This document shows positions 1-9,387 of a stretch of 64,000 nt of DNA, piece by piece (the first letter of the stretch is position 1; each line of letters opens with the position of its first letter). The notes under the pieces were generated by a model that did not search any database, was not told the DNA's origin, and saw nothing but the letters and a program-made list of their open reading frames with translations. The stretch is from Oribacterium sp. oral taxon 078 str. F0262. GTDB lineage: Bacteria > Bacillota > Clostridia > Lachnospirales > Lachnospiraceae. Made by a program: the position numbers and the translations under genes. The stretch lies in assembly GCF_000160135.1 (NCBI RefSeq), contig NZ_GG729934.1, forward strand, positions 474,126-538,125. The letters are read 5' to 3'.

Positions 1-349
1 CTCCCTTTGCCCCGTCAATCACCATCACCGCACTGTCCGCCGCCATCAGTGTCCGGTAGGTGTCCTCCGAAAAGTCCTGATGCCCCGGCGTATCCAGGAT
101 ATTGATGCATTTCCCGTCATAATTGAACTGGAGGGCGGAGGAGGTCACGGAGATCCCTCTCTCCTTCTCGATCTCCATCCAGTCGGAAACCGCGTGCTTT
201 GTCGCCTTCCGTCCCTTGACGGTTCCGGCGAGCTGTATCGCTCCCCCATAGAGAAGGAACTTCTCCGTCAATGTCGTCTTCCCGGCATCCGGATGCGAAA
301 TAATCGCGAATGTCCTTCTCTTTTCAATCTCTTCCCGTAAACTGCCCAT
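1..349 (-). CDS. prfC: Peptide chain release factor 3, N-terminal part (cut by window edge)
   Basis: The reverse strand reads [20 protein letters not shown] followed by [10 protein letters not shown], then [31 protein letters not shown] and [14 protein letters not shown]. These are the G1, G2 and G3 GTPase motifs of RF3, the translational GTPase that recycles RF1/RF2 from the ribosome after termination. The [13 protein letters not shown] and [17 protein letters not shown] stretches separate RF3 from EF-G. The ATG at 349 has a GGGAGG ribosome-binding site just upstream. About 116 residues are present and the rest lies beyond the left edge. It follows ftsZ by 72 bp, with a terminator between them, so it is probably not part of the division operon. 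Confidence 0.93.
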   Translation of the reverse strand, partial: MGSLREEIEKRRTFAIISHPDAGKTTLTEKFLLYGGAIQLAGTVKGRKATKHAVSDWMEIEKERGISVTSSALQFNYDGKCINILDTPGHQDFSEDTYRTLMAADSAVMVIDGAKG

Positions 350-372
350 AGTCCTCCCGCTGTCAATGCCGT

Positions 373-405
373 ACAAAGAAAGGACTATGCCGTTTGACAT
401 AGTCC
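373..405 (-). terminator. Rho-independent terminator after ftsZ
   Basis: On the minus strand an 8-bp perfect stem (GGACTATG / CATAGTCC, loop of 8) is followed by the U-rich tract TTTCTTTG. It lies 17 bp past the ftsZ stop and before prfC, so it would end the dcw transcript. Confidence 0.7.
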
Positions 406-421
406 CTTCTTCCCGGCAGCT

Positions 422-1783
422 TTACCTGCTGTTTCTGTTTCGCAGGAATTCCGGAATATTGATCGACATCTCCTTGTTGGACTGCTGTCTGCTCGCTCCG
501 GTCTGTTCCTTTGGCATCTGTGTCGTCTGCTGGGCGGACTGAGAGGGAGGAGCCCCGATACGCGTGTTCACATTCAGAGTCGGCGCCGATGTGGGATTGA
601 TCGGAACAGTGGGACGGCTCTGGAAGGCTCCACCATGTCCGAAAAGATTCGGGATGATCGGAGAGCCCTGGCTTACCGGCCTCTGCGCGGCCGGAGCCGG
701 AGCAGGGGCGGGAGAGGGAGCCGCAGGAGCGGGGGCGGGAGAAGGAGCCGCAACCGGCTGCTGCTGCACCGGCGGAATCGGTTTAAATACCTTCTTCCCC
801 ATCACGGAGGCAGCGGATTTTGTCTTCTGCTCCATCTCCTGGATCCCGGTCGCAATCACCGTGATCGTCGCTTCGTCCTGGGCACTCTCGTCATACATCG
901 CACCGAAGATGATATTCGCATTTTCCCCGGCGAGCTCCTCCACATAAGAAGCAGCCTCGTTCGCTTCCACCAGGCTGATATCTCCGGAGATATTGATAAT
1001 CACATCCGAAGCGCCCTCGATCGTCGTCTCCAGAAGCGGGGAGGAGATCGCGGCCTTGACCGCCTCGATCGCCTTCTCGTCTCCCTTCGCCTTTCCGATT
1101 CCGACGTGCGCTATCCCCTTATCCTTCATAATAGAAGAGACATCGGCAAAGTCGAGATTGATGAGCCCCGGGACATTGATGAGGTCCGTAATGCCCTGCA
1201 CAGCCTGCTGCAGGACCTCGTCCGCCTTCTTCAGCGCATCCGGCATCGTGGTCCTTCTGTCTACGATCTCCAAAAGTCTGTCGTTCGGGATGACAATCAG
1301 GGTATCGACGGCCTCCTTGAGCGCATCGATCCCCTTCAGGGCATTATTCATCCTCTGCTTTGCCTCAAAGCGGAAGGGCTTTGTGACGACGCCGACCGTG
1401 AGAATTCCCATGTCCTTCGCGATCTTTGCGATAATAGGGGCCGCTCCGGTTCCCGTGCCGCCCCCCATGCCGCAGGTGACGAAAACCATATCCGCTCCCT
1501 GCAAGGCGGAGGTGATATCCTCGGAACTTTCCTCTGCGGCCTTCATGCCGATCTCCGGCTTTCCGCCGCAGCCAAGCCCCTTGGTGAGCTTCTCGCCGAT
1601 CGTCATGGATGTGGAAGCCTTGCTGAACTGGAGGGCCTGCTTATCGGTGTTCACCCCGATAAAGTCCACTCCCACAATTCCCTCATCCACCATTCGGTTC
1701 ACTGCGTTATTGCCTGCGCCACCAACACCAACGACAATGATCTTCGCAGCTGCCTCTGACTCAGGAAGTTTAATCTCCAGCAT
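422..1783 (-). CDS. ftsZ: Cell division protein FtsZ
   Basis: 453-residue tubulin-like GTPase that polymerises into the cytokinetic Z ring. Visible signatures: the nucleotide-binding [13 protein letters not shown] at about residues 19-31, the tubulin loop [12 protein letters not shown] at 105-116, and NDRLLE and NVDFADV-like segments in the core. After about residue 320 comes a Pro/Ala-rich linker with repeated PAPA units, then the conserved C-terminal peptide [13 protein letters not shown] used to bind FtsA, SepF or other membrane anchors. It is the last gene of the dcw cluster and has its own promoter 40 bp upstream. The ATG is preceded by AAGGAGGAAGAT. No ftsA is next to it, as in many Clostridia that use SepF. 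Confidence 0.98.
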   Translation of the reverse strand: MLEIKLPESEAAAKIIVVGVGGAGNNAVNRMVDEGIVGVDFIGVNTDKQALQFSKASTSMTIGEKLTKGLGCGGKPEIGMKAAEESSEDITSALQGADMVFVTCGMGGGTGTGAAPIIAKIAKDMGILTVGVVTKPFRFEAKQRMNNALKGIDALKEAVDTLIVIPNDRLLEIVDRRTTMPDALKKADEVLQQAVQGITDLINVPGLINLDFADVSSIMKDKGIAHVGIGKAKGDEKAIEAVKAAISSPLLETTIEGASDVIINISGDISLVEANEAASYVEELAGENANIIFGAMYDESAQDEATITVIATGIQEMEQKTKSAASVMGKKVFKPIPPVQQQPVAAPSPAPAPAAPSPAPAPAPAAQRPVSQGSPIIPNLFGHGGAFQSRPTVPINPTSAPTLNVNTRIGAPPSQSAQQTTQMPKEQTGASRQQSNKEMSINIPEFLRNRNSR

Positions 1784-1822
1784 ATCTTCCTCCTTCGCTG
1801 ATAAAACGTTCCTTTCCGGAAT

Positions 1823-1851
1823 AATATACTAAGATTTCCGATAAATAGCAA
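1823..1851 (-). promoter_or_regulatory. Sigma-A promoter for ftsZ
   Basis: Minus strand: -35 TTGCTA (1851-1846), 17-bp spacer, -10 TATATT (1828-1823). It lies between the ftsQ stop and ftsZ and would give ftsZ extra transcription independent of the mraZ promoter. Confidence 0.6.
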
Positions 1852-1873
1852 GCCCCGGGATTGATCGGGGCTT
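1850..1873 (-). other. Hairpin between ftsQ and ftsZ
   Basis: AAGCCCCG (1850-1857) pairs with CGGGGCTT (1866-1873), an 8-bp stem 2 nt after the ftsQ stop. On the minus strand no U-tract follows, so it is more likely a weak attenuator or mRNA-stability hairpin than a full terminator. It touches the -35 box of the ftsZ promoter. Confidence 0.5.
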
Positions 1874-1875
1874 TT

Positions 1876-3420
1876 CTACTTGCTCTCTGTAAAGATAAAA
1901 CTGTCCCTTCCTCCCCGGTCCAGATAGGTGGAGAGGTCGAGTTCTCCCCTCCTTCCGGAGAGCTTCGGGAGGATCTCCCTGAGGCAGGAAATCTTCTCCT
2001 CCATGTCCTGATCCGCCCCGAGCTTCACCCTGATGTCTCCGAGATTCAAGATCGCATTTAAGGAGTCATCATAGCGGATGCTCTCGCAGGAAATCTGTAA
2101 TTCCGACAGGGCATTGGTCAGATTCATGATATCGTGAAAGACCCTGTCATTTTTTACGGAAATCCTTTTATGGAGAGAAATCGATCCGAAGTCGAGGCCT
2201 TCTATCCTCGGCACGCCCTCAAGAGGCTCCTGCGTGGATTCCACTACCATTCCATCCCGGTCAAAGTAAAACCTGCTGGACATAAAGCCCACATAGGCGA
2301 CGACATTCTTTTCCCGGACTCTGACCTTCAGCTTAAGAGGCCCCTTCCAGTGAAGCTCATAGCTTTCAATGAAGGGATACTCCGCGTGCTCCCTCGTGTG
2401 TTCCTTCAGAAACTGATAAAAGGAATCCGTATCCCAGCTGCCCGGAAAGAGCATGGCCCGGATCTCCTCCTCGGAATAGCGCCGGTTTCCCGTGATTTCG
2501 ATGCTCTGAAACCTCGCTGTCACAAGCACCAAAAGGATGCCCAGGATCAAAAGCAGGATCTCCATCCGGCGGATCCGGATCCCCTGCTTCCTCCTCTCCT
2601 CTCTCTCCTGGGGGCTTAGTTCCCCGGCCGGGGAAAAGCGAAGCAAAACGGGAAGTCTCCACCGCGATGCGCGTTCTGCCTTCTCCAAAGGGGCAGCTTC
2701 CGTCGGCTCCTCCGTCCTTCTCCTTCTGCTCCTCCCCCGGGCTATCCCCTCCCTCTCCTCCGAAAAAGCGTCCTCCTTCGCCCCGGGATCGATCGCTTTT
2801 CCCTCTTCCTCCGCCGCTTCTTCGCTTTCTATTGCATTCCCTTCCGCTTCTTCTCCCGCCATAGACAGGGAAGGCTCTCTCTCCTTCTTTCTCCTCGAGA
2901 GAAGCTCCTCTACCGCCTTTTGAAGCGCTGCGTCGGAACGGCTCTCCTCCGGCTTCTCCGCCTCCTTTAATCGCTTCCTCGCACTCGCAAGCTGGCGCAT
3001 CCTGGCTTCCCCCTCCAGGAACTGGCGGTTTCTCTCCGAGCGAAGCGAAAGGGACGCTCCCTTCTCCGCATCCTCCTCCGGGGACATAAATCCCCTTCCA
3101 TAAAGCGGCACGATCTTCCTTCCGCTCTGCCCATGGAGCCTCCGCTTCCTCATCTCCTCCGTTTCCAGATCAGAAAGCGCGGCGGCCCTTCGGAGCTCTC
3201 TCCGGATTCCGCCTCCGCCTGTCCTCTTCTCATCTGCTCCTTCCCGCTTCCCCTCCGCCTTTTCCCGATGCGGAAAAACGGGCGCGATCTCCGGAAGCCC
3301 GGCACTCTCGTCCCGCAGCAGCTCCCCGCCCTTCTTCTCCTCCGGAGCATTCTGCTCCCTCCGATTCCGCCCGGAGCTAAGGCCGCGGGGCCTTCTGATT
3401 TTCCCCGTGGGCCCGTTCAT
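1876..3420 (-). CDS. ftsQ: Division protein FtsQ/DivIB with a very long charged N-terminal tail
   Basis: 514 residues, about twice the usual DivIB length. Residues 1-283 form a highly charged, low-complexity cytoplasmic tail rich in Glu, Arg and Lys. One membrane segment follows (about 285-303, MEILLLILGILLVLVTARF), then an extracellular POTRA domain beginning QSIEITGNRRYSEEEIRAML, as in FtsQ/DivIB. The protein is expected to bridge FtsL/FtsB-type partners and the FtsW-FtsI synthase at the septum. Its ATG overlaps the ftsW stop (ATGA), with GGAG 5 nt upstream. Family assignment rests on the single TM plus POTRA layout and position in the dcw cluster. The tail is the unusual feature; its function is unknown. 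Confidence 0.88.
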   Translation of the reverse strand: MNGPTGKIRRPRGLSSGRNRREQNAPEEKKGGELLRDESAGLPEIAPVFPHREKAEGKREGADEKRTGGGGIRRELRRAAALSDLETEEMRKRRLHGQSGRKIVPLYGRGFMSPEEDAEKGASLSLRSERNRQFLEGEARMRQLASARKRLKEAEKPEESRSDAALQKAVEELLSRRKKEREPSLSMAGEEAEGNAIESEEAAEEEGKAIDPGAKEDAFSEEREGIARGRSRRRRTEEPTEAAPLEKAERASRWRLPVLLRFSPAGELSPQEREERRKQGIRIRRMEILLLILGILLVLVTARFQSIEITGNRRYSEEEIRAMLFPGSWDTDSFYQFLKEHTREHAEYPFIESYELHWKGPLKLKVRVREKNVVAYVGFMSSRFYFDRDGMVVESTQEPLEGVPRIEGLDFGSISLHKRISVKNDRVFHDIMNLTNALSELQISCESIRYDDSLNAILNLGDIRVKLGADQDMEEKISCLREILPKLSGRRGELDLSTYLDRGGRDSFIFTESK

Positions 3421-4559
3421 CGAAGCTCCAGCTTCGTCTGCTTCGAGACCGAGAGACAGATCCCTATCTCCAGAAGAAGCAAAACGAGTGCTGTCCCCCC
3501 ATAGCTCACAAAGGGCAGCGTGACCCCTGTATTGGGGATCTGATTGCAGGCCACCGCGATGTTGAGGACCGCCTGCAGACCGATGTGCGACATCACACCG
3601 ATCACGAGAAAGGAGCCGAAGAGATCCGGGGCATTCCTTGCGATGTCATAGAGGCGGTAGAGGATAAAGAGGTAGATGAGGATCAGGGAAACCGCACCGA
3701 AAAGGCCGAGCTCCTCGCAGAGTATCGTGAAGATCATGTCGTTCTGCGCCTCCGGCATCATGAACTTCTGAAGGGATTCCCCGAGCCCTCTCCCAAAGAT
3801 CCCCCCGGAGCCGATCGCATAGAGCCCCTGCACGGTCTGATAGGTTTTACTCACGTATCTCGGGTCAAGGGGGCGCTTCCAGGCATAGATTCTCATCAGC
3901 TGATATCCATGCATGATATGGCACTTCTCCATCAGCACCGCAAAGGGATAGGCCGCGAGATAGAGAAGAAGGAGCAGCAGAAAGAGATAGAAGAAGGGCT
4001 TATACTCTTTTCTTGCTACAAAGAGCATCAGAGAAAAGATCCCAAGGATAATGATCCCCGTGGAGAGATTGGAAAACGCAATGAAAATCGCGGGGAAAAA
4101 GGCCAGCAAAAGCGGCTGGCGGAGACTCTTCTTACTGTTGACCTGACTTCCCAGACGGGAGAATTCTCTCGCCTCCATGATAATGAGAGTAAACTTCACA
4201 AGCTCAGAGGGCTGAAAGCGCACACCGAAAATCGTGAACCAGCGGGTGGAGCCATGAGAGGCCGCGCCATATGCCGCGGTTAAAAGAACCAGGCCGCAGG
4301 CCGCGGCAAAGCCGGGGAGAGCCAGAACGCGGAGAAAACGATAATCCAATAGATGGGAGAGCCCAAACATGAGGACGAGTCCGCCGACGGCAAAAAATCC
4401 CTGCTTTCGCAGATAGGACATGGCGCTCTCCTCCATGTCTCCTCTTCCGGAGGACGCGGAATAAAGGATGAGCAGGCCGAAGCCCAGGATAAAGAGCACC
4501 GCAAAAAGCAGGCTGTAATCGTAAAAGCTCACTATTTTCTTCGTCCTCGTCAATCCCAT
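3417..4559 (-). CDS. ftsW: SEDS peptidoglycan glycosyltransferase FtsW
   Basis: 380-residue polytopic SEDS protein (FtsW/RodA/SpoVE). It has about ten membrane segments. Recognisable pieces are LLILYSAS near the N-terminus, STRWFTIFGVRFQPSELVKF (the periplasmic/TM junction carrying the conserved QPSE), RPLDPRYVSKTYQTVQGLYAIGSGGIFGRG, the NDMIFTILCEELG stretch with the catalytic-type Asp/Glu, and GVTLPFVSYGG near the C-terminus. With the adjacent FtsI it would polymerise septal peptidoglycan. It starts 10 bp after murD. The ATG is only one base from GGGGAG, so a TTG at 4553 (six bases from the same site) may be the true start. It overlaps ftsQ by 4 bp. No murG lies between ftsW and ftsQ. Confidence 0.95.
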   Translation of the reverse strand: MGLTRTKKIVSFYDYSLLFAVLFILGFGLLILYSASSGRGDMEESAMSYLRKQGFFAVGGLVLMFGLSHLLDYRFLRVLALPGFAAACGLVLLTAAYGAASHGSTRWFTIFGVRFQPSELVKFTLIIMEAREFSRLGSQVNSKKSLRQPLLLAFFPAIFIAFSNLSTGIIILGIFSLMLFVARKEYKPFFYLFLLLLLLYLAAYPFAVLMEKCHIMHGYQLMRIYAWKRPLDPRYVSKTYQTVQGLYAIGSGGIFGRGLGESLQKFMMPEAQNDMIFTILCEELGLFGAVSLILIYLFILYRLYDIARNAPDLFGSFLVIGVMSHIGLQAVLNIAVACNQIPNTGVTLPFVSYGGTALVLLLLEIGICLSVSKQTKLELR

Positions 4560-4569
4560 CTCCCCAAAG

Positions 4570-5928
4570 CTACAGATTCTTCACACAGTCCTTGAAGATC
4601 TGTCCCCTTTCCTCATAGTCCTTGAACATTCCCCAGCTCGCGCAGGCGGGGCTCAGAAGCACGAAGTCCCCGCTGTCCGCATAGGCCGCGCAGTCCCTGA
4701 CCGCCTCGTCCATATCCTCTGCGAACATGATATTCTTAAAGCCGTATTTCTTCGCACAGTTTGCGATCTGGCTCCTGGTCTGTCCGATCAGCACAAGATA
4801 CTTCACCCTGCCCTTGAATTCCTTCACCCAGTCATCAAAGTCCACATGCTTGTCATAGCCGCCGCCGATCAGGATCACCGGCCCCGGCATCGCTCGGAGC
4901 GCCTGAATCGCGGCATCCACATTGGTCCCCTTGGAATCATTATAATAGCTGACGCCGCTCCTCTTCCGCACGAACTCGATCCTGTGCTCGACCGGCCGGA
5001 AACTTTTGCACACCGAAATGATCTTTCTCATCGGAACTCCCATCCTGTAAGAAACCGCCATGGCGCACATGACATTCTCATAATTATGCTTCCCGAGAAG
5101 CTTGAGCTCCCGCACCTTGAGAAGCTCCTCCGCCTCCTTCCCCGCCTCCCGGAAGAAAAGCGCATCCTTCCTCAGGAAAAATCCCTCCTTGAGCTCCCGC
5201 TCACTGGAGAACCAGAGCACCTTCGGCTTAAGCTCCTTCCCTTTCCCGAAGCTCCGAAGCTCCGGATCCTCATGGTTCAAAACCACGCAGTCCTCTTCCG
5301 TCTGGTTCATCGCGATGGATTCCTTGATGCGGATATAATTTTTCATACTCTTATGGCGGTCCAGATGATCCGGCGTGATATTCGTAATCGCACTGACATC
5401 CGGCCGGAAATCCATGATGGTCTCCAGCTGAAAGGAGCTGACCTCGATCACGGTGGCGGAGCTGTCCTCCGTCTCCAGTGCTTCCGCGGTAAAGGGATTT
5501 CCGATATTTCCCACCACATGGGTATCACTGAAATGGGAGCGAAGAATCTCTCCCACCAGGGAGACCGTCGTCGTCTTCCCATTGGTCCCGGTGATCGCGG
5601 CGAGCTTCCCCCGGCTGGACTGATAGGCGAGCTCAAGCTCTCCCCAGATCGGAATTTTCGCGCCGCGGATCCTTTTTACCAGCGGAAGATCCAGCGGAAT
5701 CCCCGGGCTTATGACCGCAAGATCCACATTGACGAGATCCGTCGGCGAGAGCTTTCCCTTCAAAATGCGGATCTTGTCCTTTTTTTCAAAATTTTTGAGG
5801 AGCTCAGCCACATTGAGCTTCTCATTGGAATCAAAGAGGACGACCTGTCCTCCGAGCCCCAATATCTGTTTTGCGGCGGCGATTCCGCTCCGCCCCGCAC
5901 CGAGCACCAGCACCTTCTCCCTGTCCAT
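4570..5928 (-). CDS. murD: UDP-N-acetylmuramoylalanine--D-glutamate ligase MurD
   Basis: 452-residue cytoplasmic Mur ligase that adds D-Glu to UDP-MurNAc-L-Ala. Seen: N-terminal Rossmann motif VLGAGRSGIAAAKQ, ATP-binding loop AAITGTNGKTTTVSLVG at about 112-128, the EVSSFQLETI and NITPDHLDRH motifs of the central domain, and the C-terminal YYNDSKGTNVDAA plus LIGGGYDK. All are typical of MurD rather than MurE, F or C. Full length for the family. The ATG has GAGAGGAAG upstream. It lies between mraY and ftsW, the standard place. Confidence 0.97.
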   Translation of the reverse strand: MDREKVLVLGAGRSGIAAAKQILGLGGQVVLFDSNEKLNVAELLKNFEKKDKIRILKGKLSPTDLVNVDLAVISPGIPLDLPLVKRIRGAKIPIWGELELAYQSSRGKLAAITGTNGKTTTVSLVGEILRSHFSDTHVVGNIGNPFTAEALETEDSSATVIEVSSFQLETIMDFRPDVSAITNITPDHLDRHKSMKNYIRIKESIAMNQTEEDCVVLNHEDPELRSFGKGKELKPKVLWFSSERELKEGFFLRKDALFFREAGKEAEELLKVRELKLLGKHNYENVMCAMAVSYRMGVPMRKIISVCKSFRPVEHRIEFVRKRSGVSYYNDSKGTNVDAAIQALRAMPGPVILIGGGYDKHVDFDDWVKEFKGRVKYLVLIGQTRSQIANCAKKYGFKNIMFAEDMDEAVRDCAAYADSGDFVLLSPACASWGMFKDYEERGQIFKDCVKNL

Positions 5929-5995
5929 GGTCTTCCTCTCTTCTATCCTCTTTTCCTGGTTCTTCCGCCCCTCTGTATTTCCTCTTCTCTGATGA

Positions 5996-6970
5996 TCACA
6001 GGATCAAAAGAGTAAAGGAAAGCAGTGAGAGCAGCAGACTGATAATGGTAAACACTGTCACCACGCGGGTCTCCGACCACCCCAGAAGTTCAAAATGGTG
6101 ATGGATCGGCGCCATGCGGAAAATCCGCCTGCCGTGGCTTAGCTTAAAATAGGAAACCTGAATGATGACAGATAATACCTCCAAAAGATAGATAAAAGCG
6201 AAAAGAGGGATATAAAGAGGAATCCCAAGCTCAATGGCAAGTGCGGAGACGAAACCGCCCAGCGCGAGAGAGCCGGTATCTCCCATAAATACCCTGGCCG
6301 GATAAGCATTGAAGCAGAGAAAACCGAGAAGAGCGCCGAGCATGGCACCGCACAGCGGCACAAGCTCTCTCTCCCCGATAAAAATGGCATAAATCCCCAA
6401 AAAGAGCGAGATCACCGCTGTGACGGAGGAGCAGAGCCCATCGAGGCCGTCCGTAAAGTTCGCACCGTTGTCCGTAGCCGTCACGATGAAAAGAAGCGCC
6501 GGGATATAGAAGGGGCCGAGCTTCAGCATAGAGCGGGTAAAGGGGATGCGAAGGGCGCTCTCATGATCCGGCAAAAGGCAGATCCAGAGGGAAAAAAGAA
6601 GCGTGATCAGAAGCTGCAGGAAAAACTTCTGCTTCGGATTCAAGCCCTCCGAATGATGCTTTAAGACCTTGATGGAATCATCCAGGAAGCCGACTGCCGC
6701 AAAGCCGAGCGTGAGGAAAAGCGCCGGCCGGATCTTCGGAAAGCGAAGCGCATAGAAGACAGAGGGCACGAGAAGCGAAAGGAGGAAGATGATCCCGCCC
6801 ATAGTGGGAGTTCCCTTTTTCTTAAGATGTGTCTCAGGCCCGTCCTCCCTCACCTCCTGCCCGAACTTGAGCTTATGAAGCTCCGGTATCAGGGGAATCG
6901 CGAGTAAAACGGCGAGGACAAAGGACAGGACTGTGGATAAGGTGAAATCGAGGTACATGCTTCTCTCCAT
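5996..6970 (-). CDS. mraY: Phospho-MurNAc-pentapeptide transferase MraY
   Basis: Integral membrane enzyme that transfers phospho-MurNAc-pentapeptide to undecaprenyl phosphate, giving lipid I. Motifs: KLKFGQEVREDGPETHLKKK, GTPTMGGIIFL, FLDDSIKV (aspartate pair), NFTDGLDGL, GDTGSLALGG and MAPIHHHFELLGW, all characteristic of MraY. About ten membrane segments. The open frame extends to 7057 (ATGA overlap with the ftsI stop), but the first 29 codons are basic and unlike MraY. ATG at 6970 (GGAG six bases upstream) gives 324 residues, matching the family, and ATG at 6958 is equally possible. Essential wall-synthesis gene in the middle of the dcw operon. Confidence 0.95.
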   Translation of the reverse strand: MERSMYLDFTLSTVLSFVLAVLLAIPLIPELHKLKFGQEVREDGPETHLKKKGTPTMGGIIFLLSLLVPSVFYALRFPKIRPALFLTLGFAAVGFLDDSIKVLKHHSEGLNPKQKFFLQLLITLLFSLWICLLPDHESALRIPFTRSMLKLGPFYIPALLFIVTATDNGANFTDGLDGLCSSVTAVISLFLGIYAIFIGERELVPLCGAMLGALLGFLCFNAYPARVFMGDTGSLALGGFVSALAIELGIPLYIPLFAFIYLLEVLSVIIQVSYFKLSHGRRIFRMAPIHHHFELLGWSETRVVTVFTIISLLLSLLSFTLLIL

Positions 6971-7053
6971 GAATTGCTCCGCTGCAAGGCGGCTGATCGG
7001 TGTTTTTCTTTCGAATCGGATCGATCTTCTGCTTCTGATCCGTTTCTGCGTCT

Positions 7054-9387
7054 TCATCGGGCCGATGCCGCGCTCTCCGCTGCCTTCGTCCCGGAGGAGC
7101 TCTCCTCCCGGCTCCGGCCGGATTCCGTCTCCGCGCGGCTGCTTTCCGCATTCTCCGAGGAACTCGGGAGCTCTGCCGGGACATCCGCTCCCCCCTCTCC
7201 CGAGAGACTCTCGTCCCCGGGGCCTTCCTTTTTGCTTTCCTCCTCGCTGCTGCTCTCCGCGGCGCTCCCGCTCTCTTCTCCCGCTCCCAGCCCTTCCCGG
7301 TTGATCCCCTCCGGCTGAGCGGAGAGACTCTCATTCAAAGAGTTCTTCGGGTCGGTCTTCCCCTCCGGCGGGATATCGAGATACTGCAGGGAATCATTCA
7401 TGATTTTCTGCTCGATCTTCGTCGCGAAGGAGGCGCTGGCCTGATCCTCTCCCTCCTTGTTCGGCGTGTCCACGATGACATAGACGAGGATCTGCGGATC
7501 ATCAACGGGGGCAAAGCCGCAGAAGGAGACCAGATAGTTTTTCTCGGAGCGGGGAAGCTTCTGCGCAGTCCCGGTCTTTCCCCCGACCTTGTAGCCCTGG
7601 ATCTTTGCCGGCTGTCCGGTCCCGTGCTCCACCGTCTGATAGAGCGCCTGCCGGAGAAAGTCGCAGCTCTTTACGGAGCTTGTGACCCGGAGAAGCTCCG
7701 GCTTTACATCCTGAAGCACAGTTCCATTGGAGTTTCGGATCTGCTTTACAATATGGGGCTTATAGTAGCTTCCGCCGTTTAGGATACTGCAGTAGGCCGC
7801 GGCCATCTGAATCATGGACACATTGAAATTCTGCCCGAAGGAGTTTGTCGCGAGAGTGGTCTTTCCGAGTGCATCGGCGCTGTAGACAAGGCCCGAGGTG
7901 TCCACCTCTGCAGGGAGGTCAATGCCGGTCTTCTCCCCGAAGCCGAAGAGGTGCTGATATTTCGCGAATTTCTCCTTTCCCTCCGCAAAGGCAGCATCCA
8001 GCATGTAAATATTGCAGGACTCCATCAGCGCCTGTTCCGCATTCAGCTGTCCGTGGCCATCCCGGTTGTGGCACTGGATCTTCCAGCTGTGTGTGCCGTC
8101 GCTCAGCTGGATAAAGCCCTTGCACTCATAGACGGTGTTCGGCGTGATTGCCCCCTCATCGAGCGCTCCCGCAAGGGTAAAGGGCTTCACCGTGGAGCCG
8201 GGTTCATAGCTGTCCGTGACCACGGGGTTTCTCCAAAGCTGATCCCAGACCGCCTTCTGCCCCGCCGTCTTCAGCTCGTCCTCGGTATATTGACTTAAAA
8301 CCTGCGCGTCCGTCACGCTGCCCTGATCCGGATAGTTTTTCCGGAAGCCCTCGACCAGCTTTTTCCGGCCGATCTCCCTGAGCTTCTGATCGGTATAGAC
8401 GGTCGGGTCCAGATTCCTGGGATTATTGAGATCATAGCGGTTCGTGCTCGCCATCGCGAGCACCTCCCCATTATTCGGGTCCATGACGATCGCCGCGGCC
8501 ATCTTGGAACCGACATCATCGACCTGCCACTCCTGCAGATACTTTTCCGCCGCGCTCTGTATATTATAATTGATGGTACTGACGATATTGTTTCCGTCCG
8601 TCGCATCCTTTAAAACACTCTGCAGCTTTGTGTCAAAGTCGAGAAAGCCGTATTTCCTGCCGTTGACCCCTGTCAGCTTGTCATTATAATACTGCTCGAT
8701 GCCCCCGCTCCCCGAAGTCCCGTCTCCGGAGGAAAAGCCGAGCACGGTGCAGGCGAGAGAGCCGTAGGGATAATTCCTCTTATAGCTGAGCTCAAAGCTG
8801 ACGCCCCCGATCTGCTGCAATTTTTCCTCCTCTCCCTCCTTTTTGCTCTTCTTCTGCTCCCTTCTCTGCTTCGCCCAGAGCTTCTTCAGTCTTTGGTTCT
8901 CCGCCTCCTTGAACTGATCGAAGCGCTCCTTGTCCTCAAAGCTGAGCTGCCTTTGATATCTCGCGTACCTCTTCCCGGATCTCTCAGAGAGGAACTTCTC
9001 CACCTGCTCTGTCTCATCCCCCAGGATCTTCGAGATCGCCGCAACCGTCGCGCTGTGATAGGGCTGCTCCGGATCCAGAATCTCCTTCGGATCCAAAATC
9101 ATGGTATAGACCGCCTGGCTCGTCGCCAGCACCGTTCCGTTTCGATCCGTGATATCTCCCCTCCGGAAGGGGATGCTCTCCGAGCGGTAATGCGCCTGCC
9201 TCTGCGAGCGGATCATCCTCTGATAGTCCTGCCCGTTTCCGCGAATCGTCTGATAGATCGAAAAGGTGAGGTACAGAAAGAGAAGCAGGAAGAAAAGCAA
9301 TATCAAAAAGAGCTTCTGCTGCATATAGAGCGGCAGAAGCTTTGGCTCCTGCCCGCTGTTCTCCTCAGTGCTTCGGGATTTCTTCAT
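7054..9387 (-). CDS. ftsI: Septal class B penicillin-binding protein FtsI/PBP2 (transpeptidase)
   Basis: 777-residue bitopic PBP. A short cytoplasmic N-terminus and one membrane segment (about 24-46) precede the class B dimerisation domain (RRGDITDRNGTVLA at about 75-88). The transpeptidase follows, with the three active-site motifs: SxxK at 398-401 (GSTVKPF), SxN at about 457-459 (ESCNIY) and KTGT at 604-607 (GGKTGTAQK). Residues after about 680 form a Ser/Glu-rich, low-complexity extracellular tail of roughly 95 residues instead of PASTA domains. It would cross-link septal peptidoglycan with FtsW. The ATG overlaps the end of ftsL by 23 bp, implying translational coupling. A sporulation SpoVD role is less likely because it is the only such gene in this cluster and lacks PASTA. 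Confidence 0.94.
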   Translation of the reverse strand: MKKSRSTEENSGQEPKLLPLYMQQKLFLILLFFLLLFLYLTFSIYQTIRGNGQDYQRMIRSQRQAHYRSESIPFRRGDITDRNGTVLATSQAVYTMILDPKEILDPEQPYHSATVAAISKILGDETEQVEKFLSERSGKRYARYQRQLSFEDKERFDQFKEAENQRLKKLWAKQRREQKKSKKEGEEEKLQQIGGVSFELSYKRNYPYGSLACTVLGFSSGDGTSGSGGIEQYYNDKLTGVNGRKYGFLDFDTKLQSVLKDATDGNNIVSTINYNIQSAAEKYLQEWQVDDVGSKMAAAIVMDPNNGEVLAMASTNRYDLNNPRNLDPTVYTDQKLREIGRKKLVEGFRKNYPDQGSVTDAQVLSQYTEDELKTAGQKAVWDQLWRNPVVTDSYEPGSTVKPFTLAGALDEGAITPNTVYECKGFIQLSDGTHSWKIQCHNRDGHGQLNAEQALMESCNIYMLDAAFAEGKEKFAKYQHLFGFGEKTGIDLPAEVDTSGLVYSADALGKTTLATNSFGQNFNVSMIQMAAAYCSILNGGSYYKPHIVKQIRNSNGTVLQDVKPELLRVTSSVKSCDFLRQALYQTVEHGTGQPAKIQGYKVGGKTGTAQKLPRSEKNYLVSFCGFAPVDDPQILVYVIVDTPNKEGEDQASASFATKIEQKIMNDSLQYLDIPPEGKTDPKNSLNESLSAQPEGINREGLGAGEESGSAAESSSEEESKKEGPGDESLSGEGGADVPAELPSSSENAESSRAETESGRSREESSSGTKAAESAASAR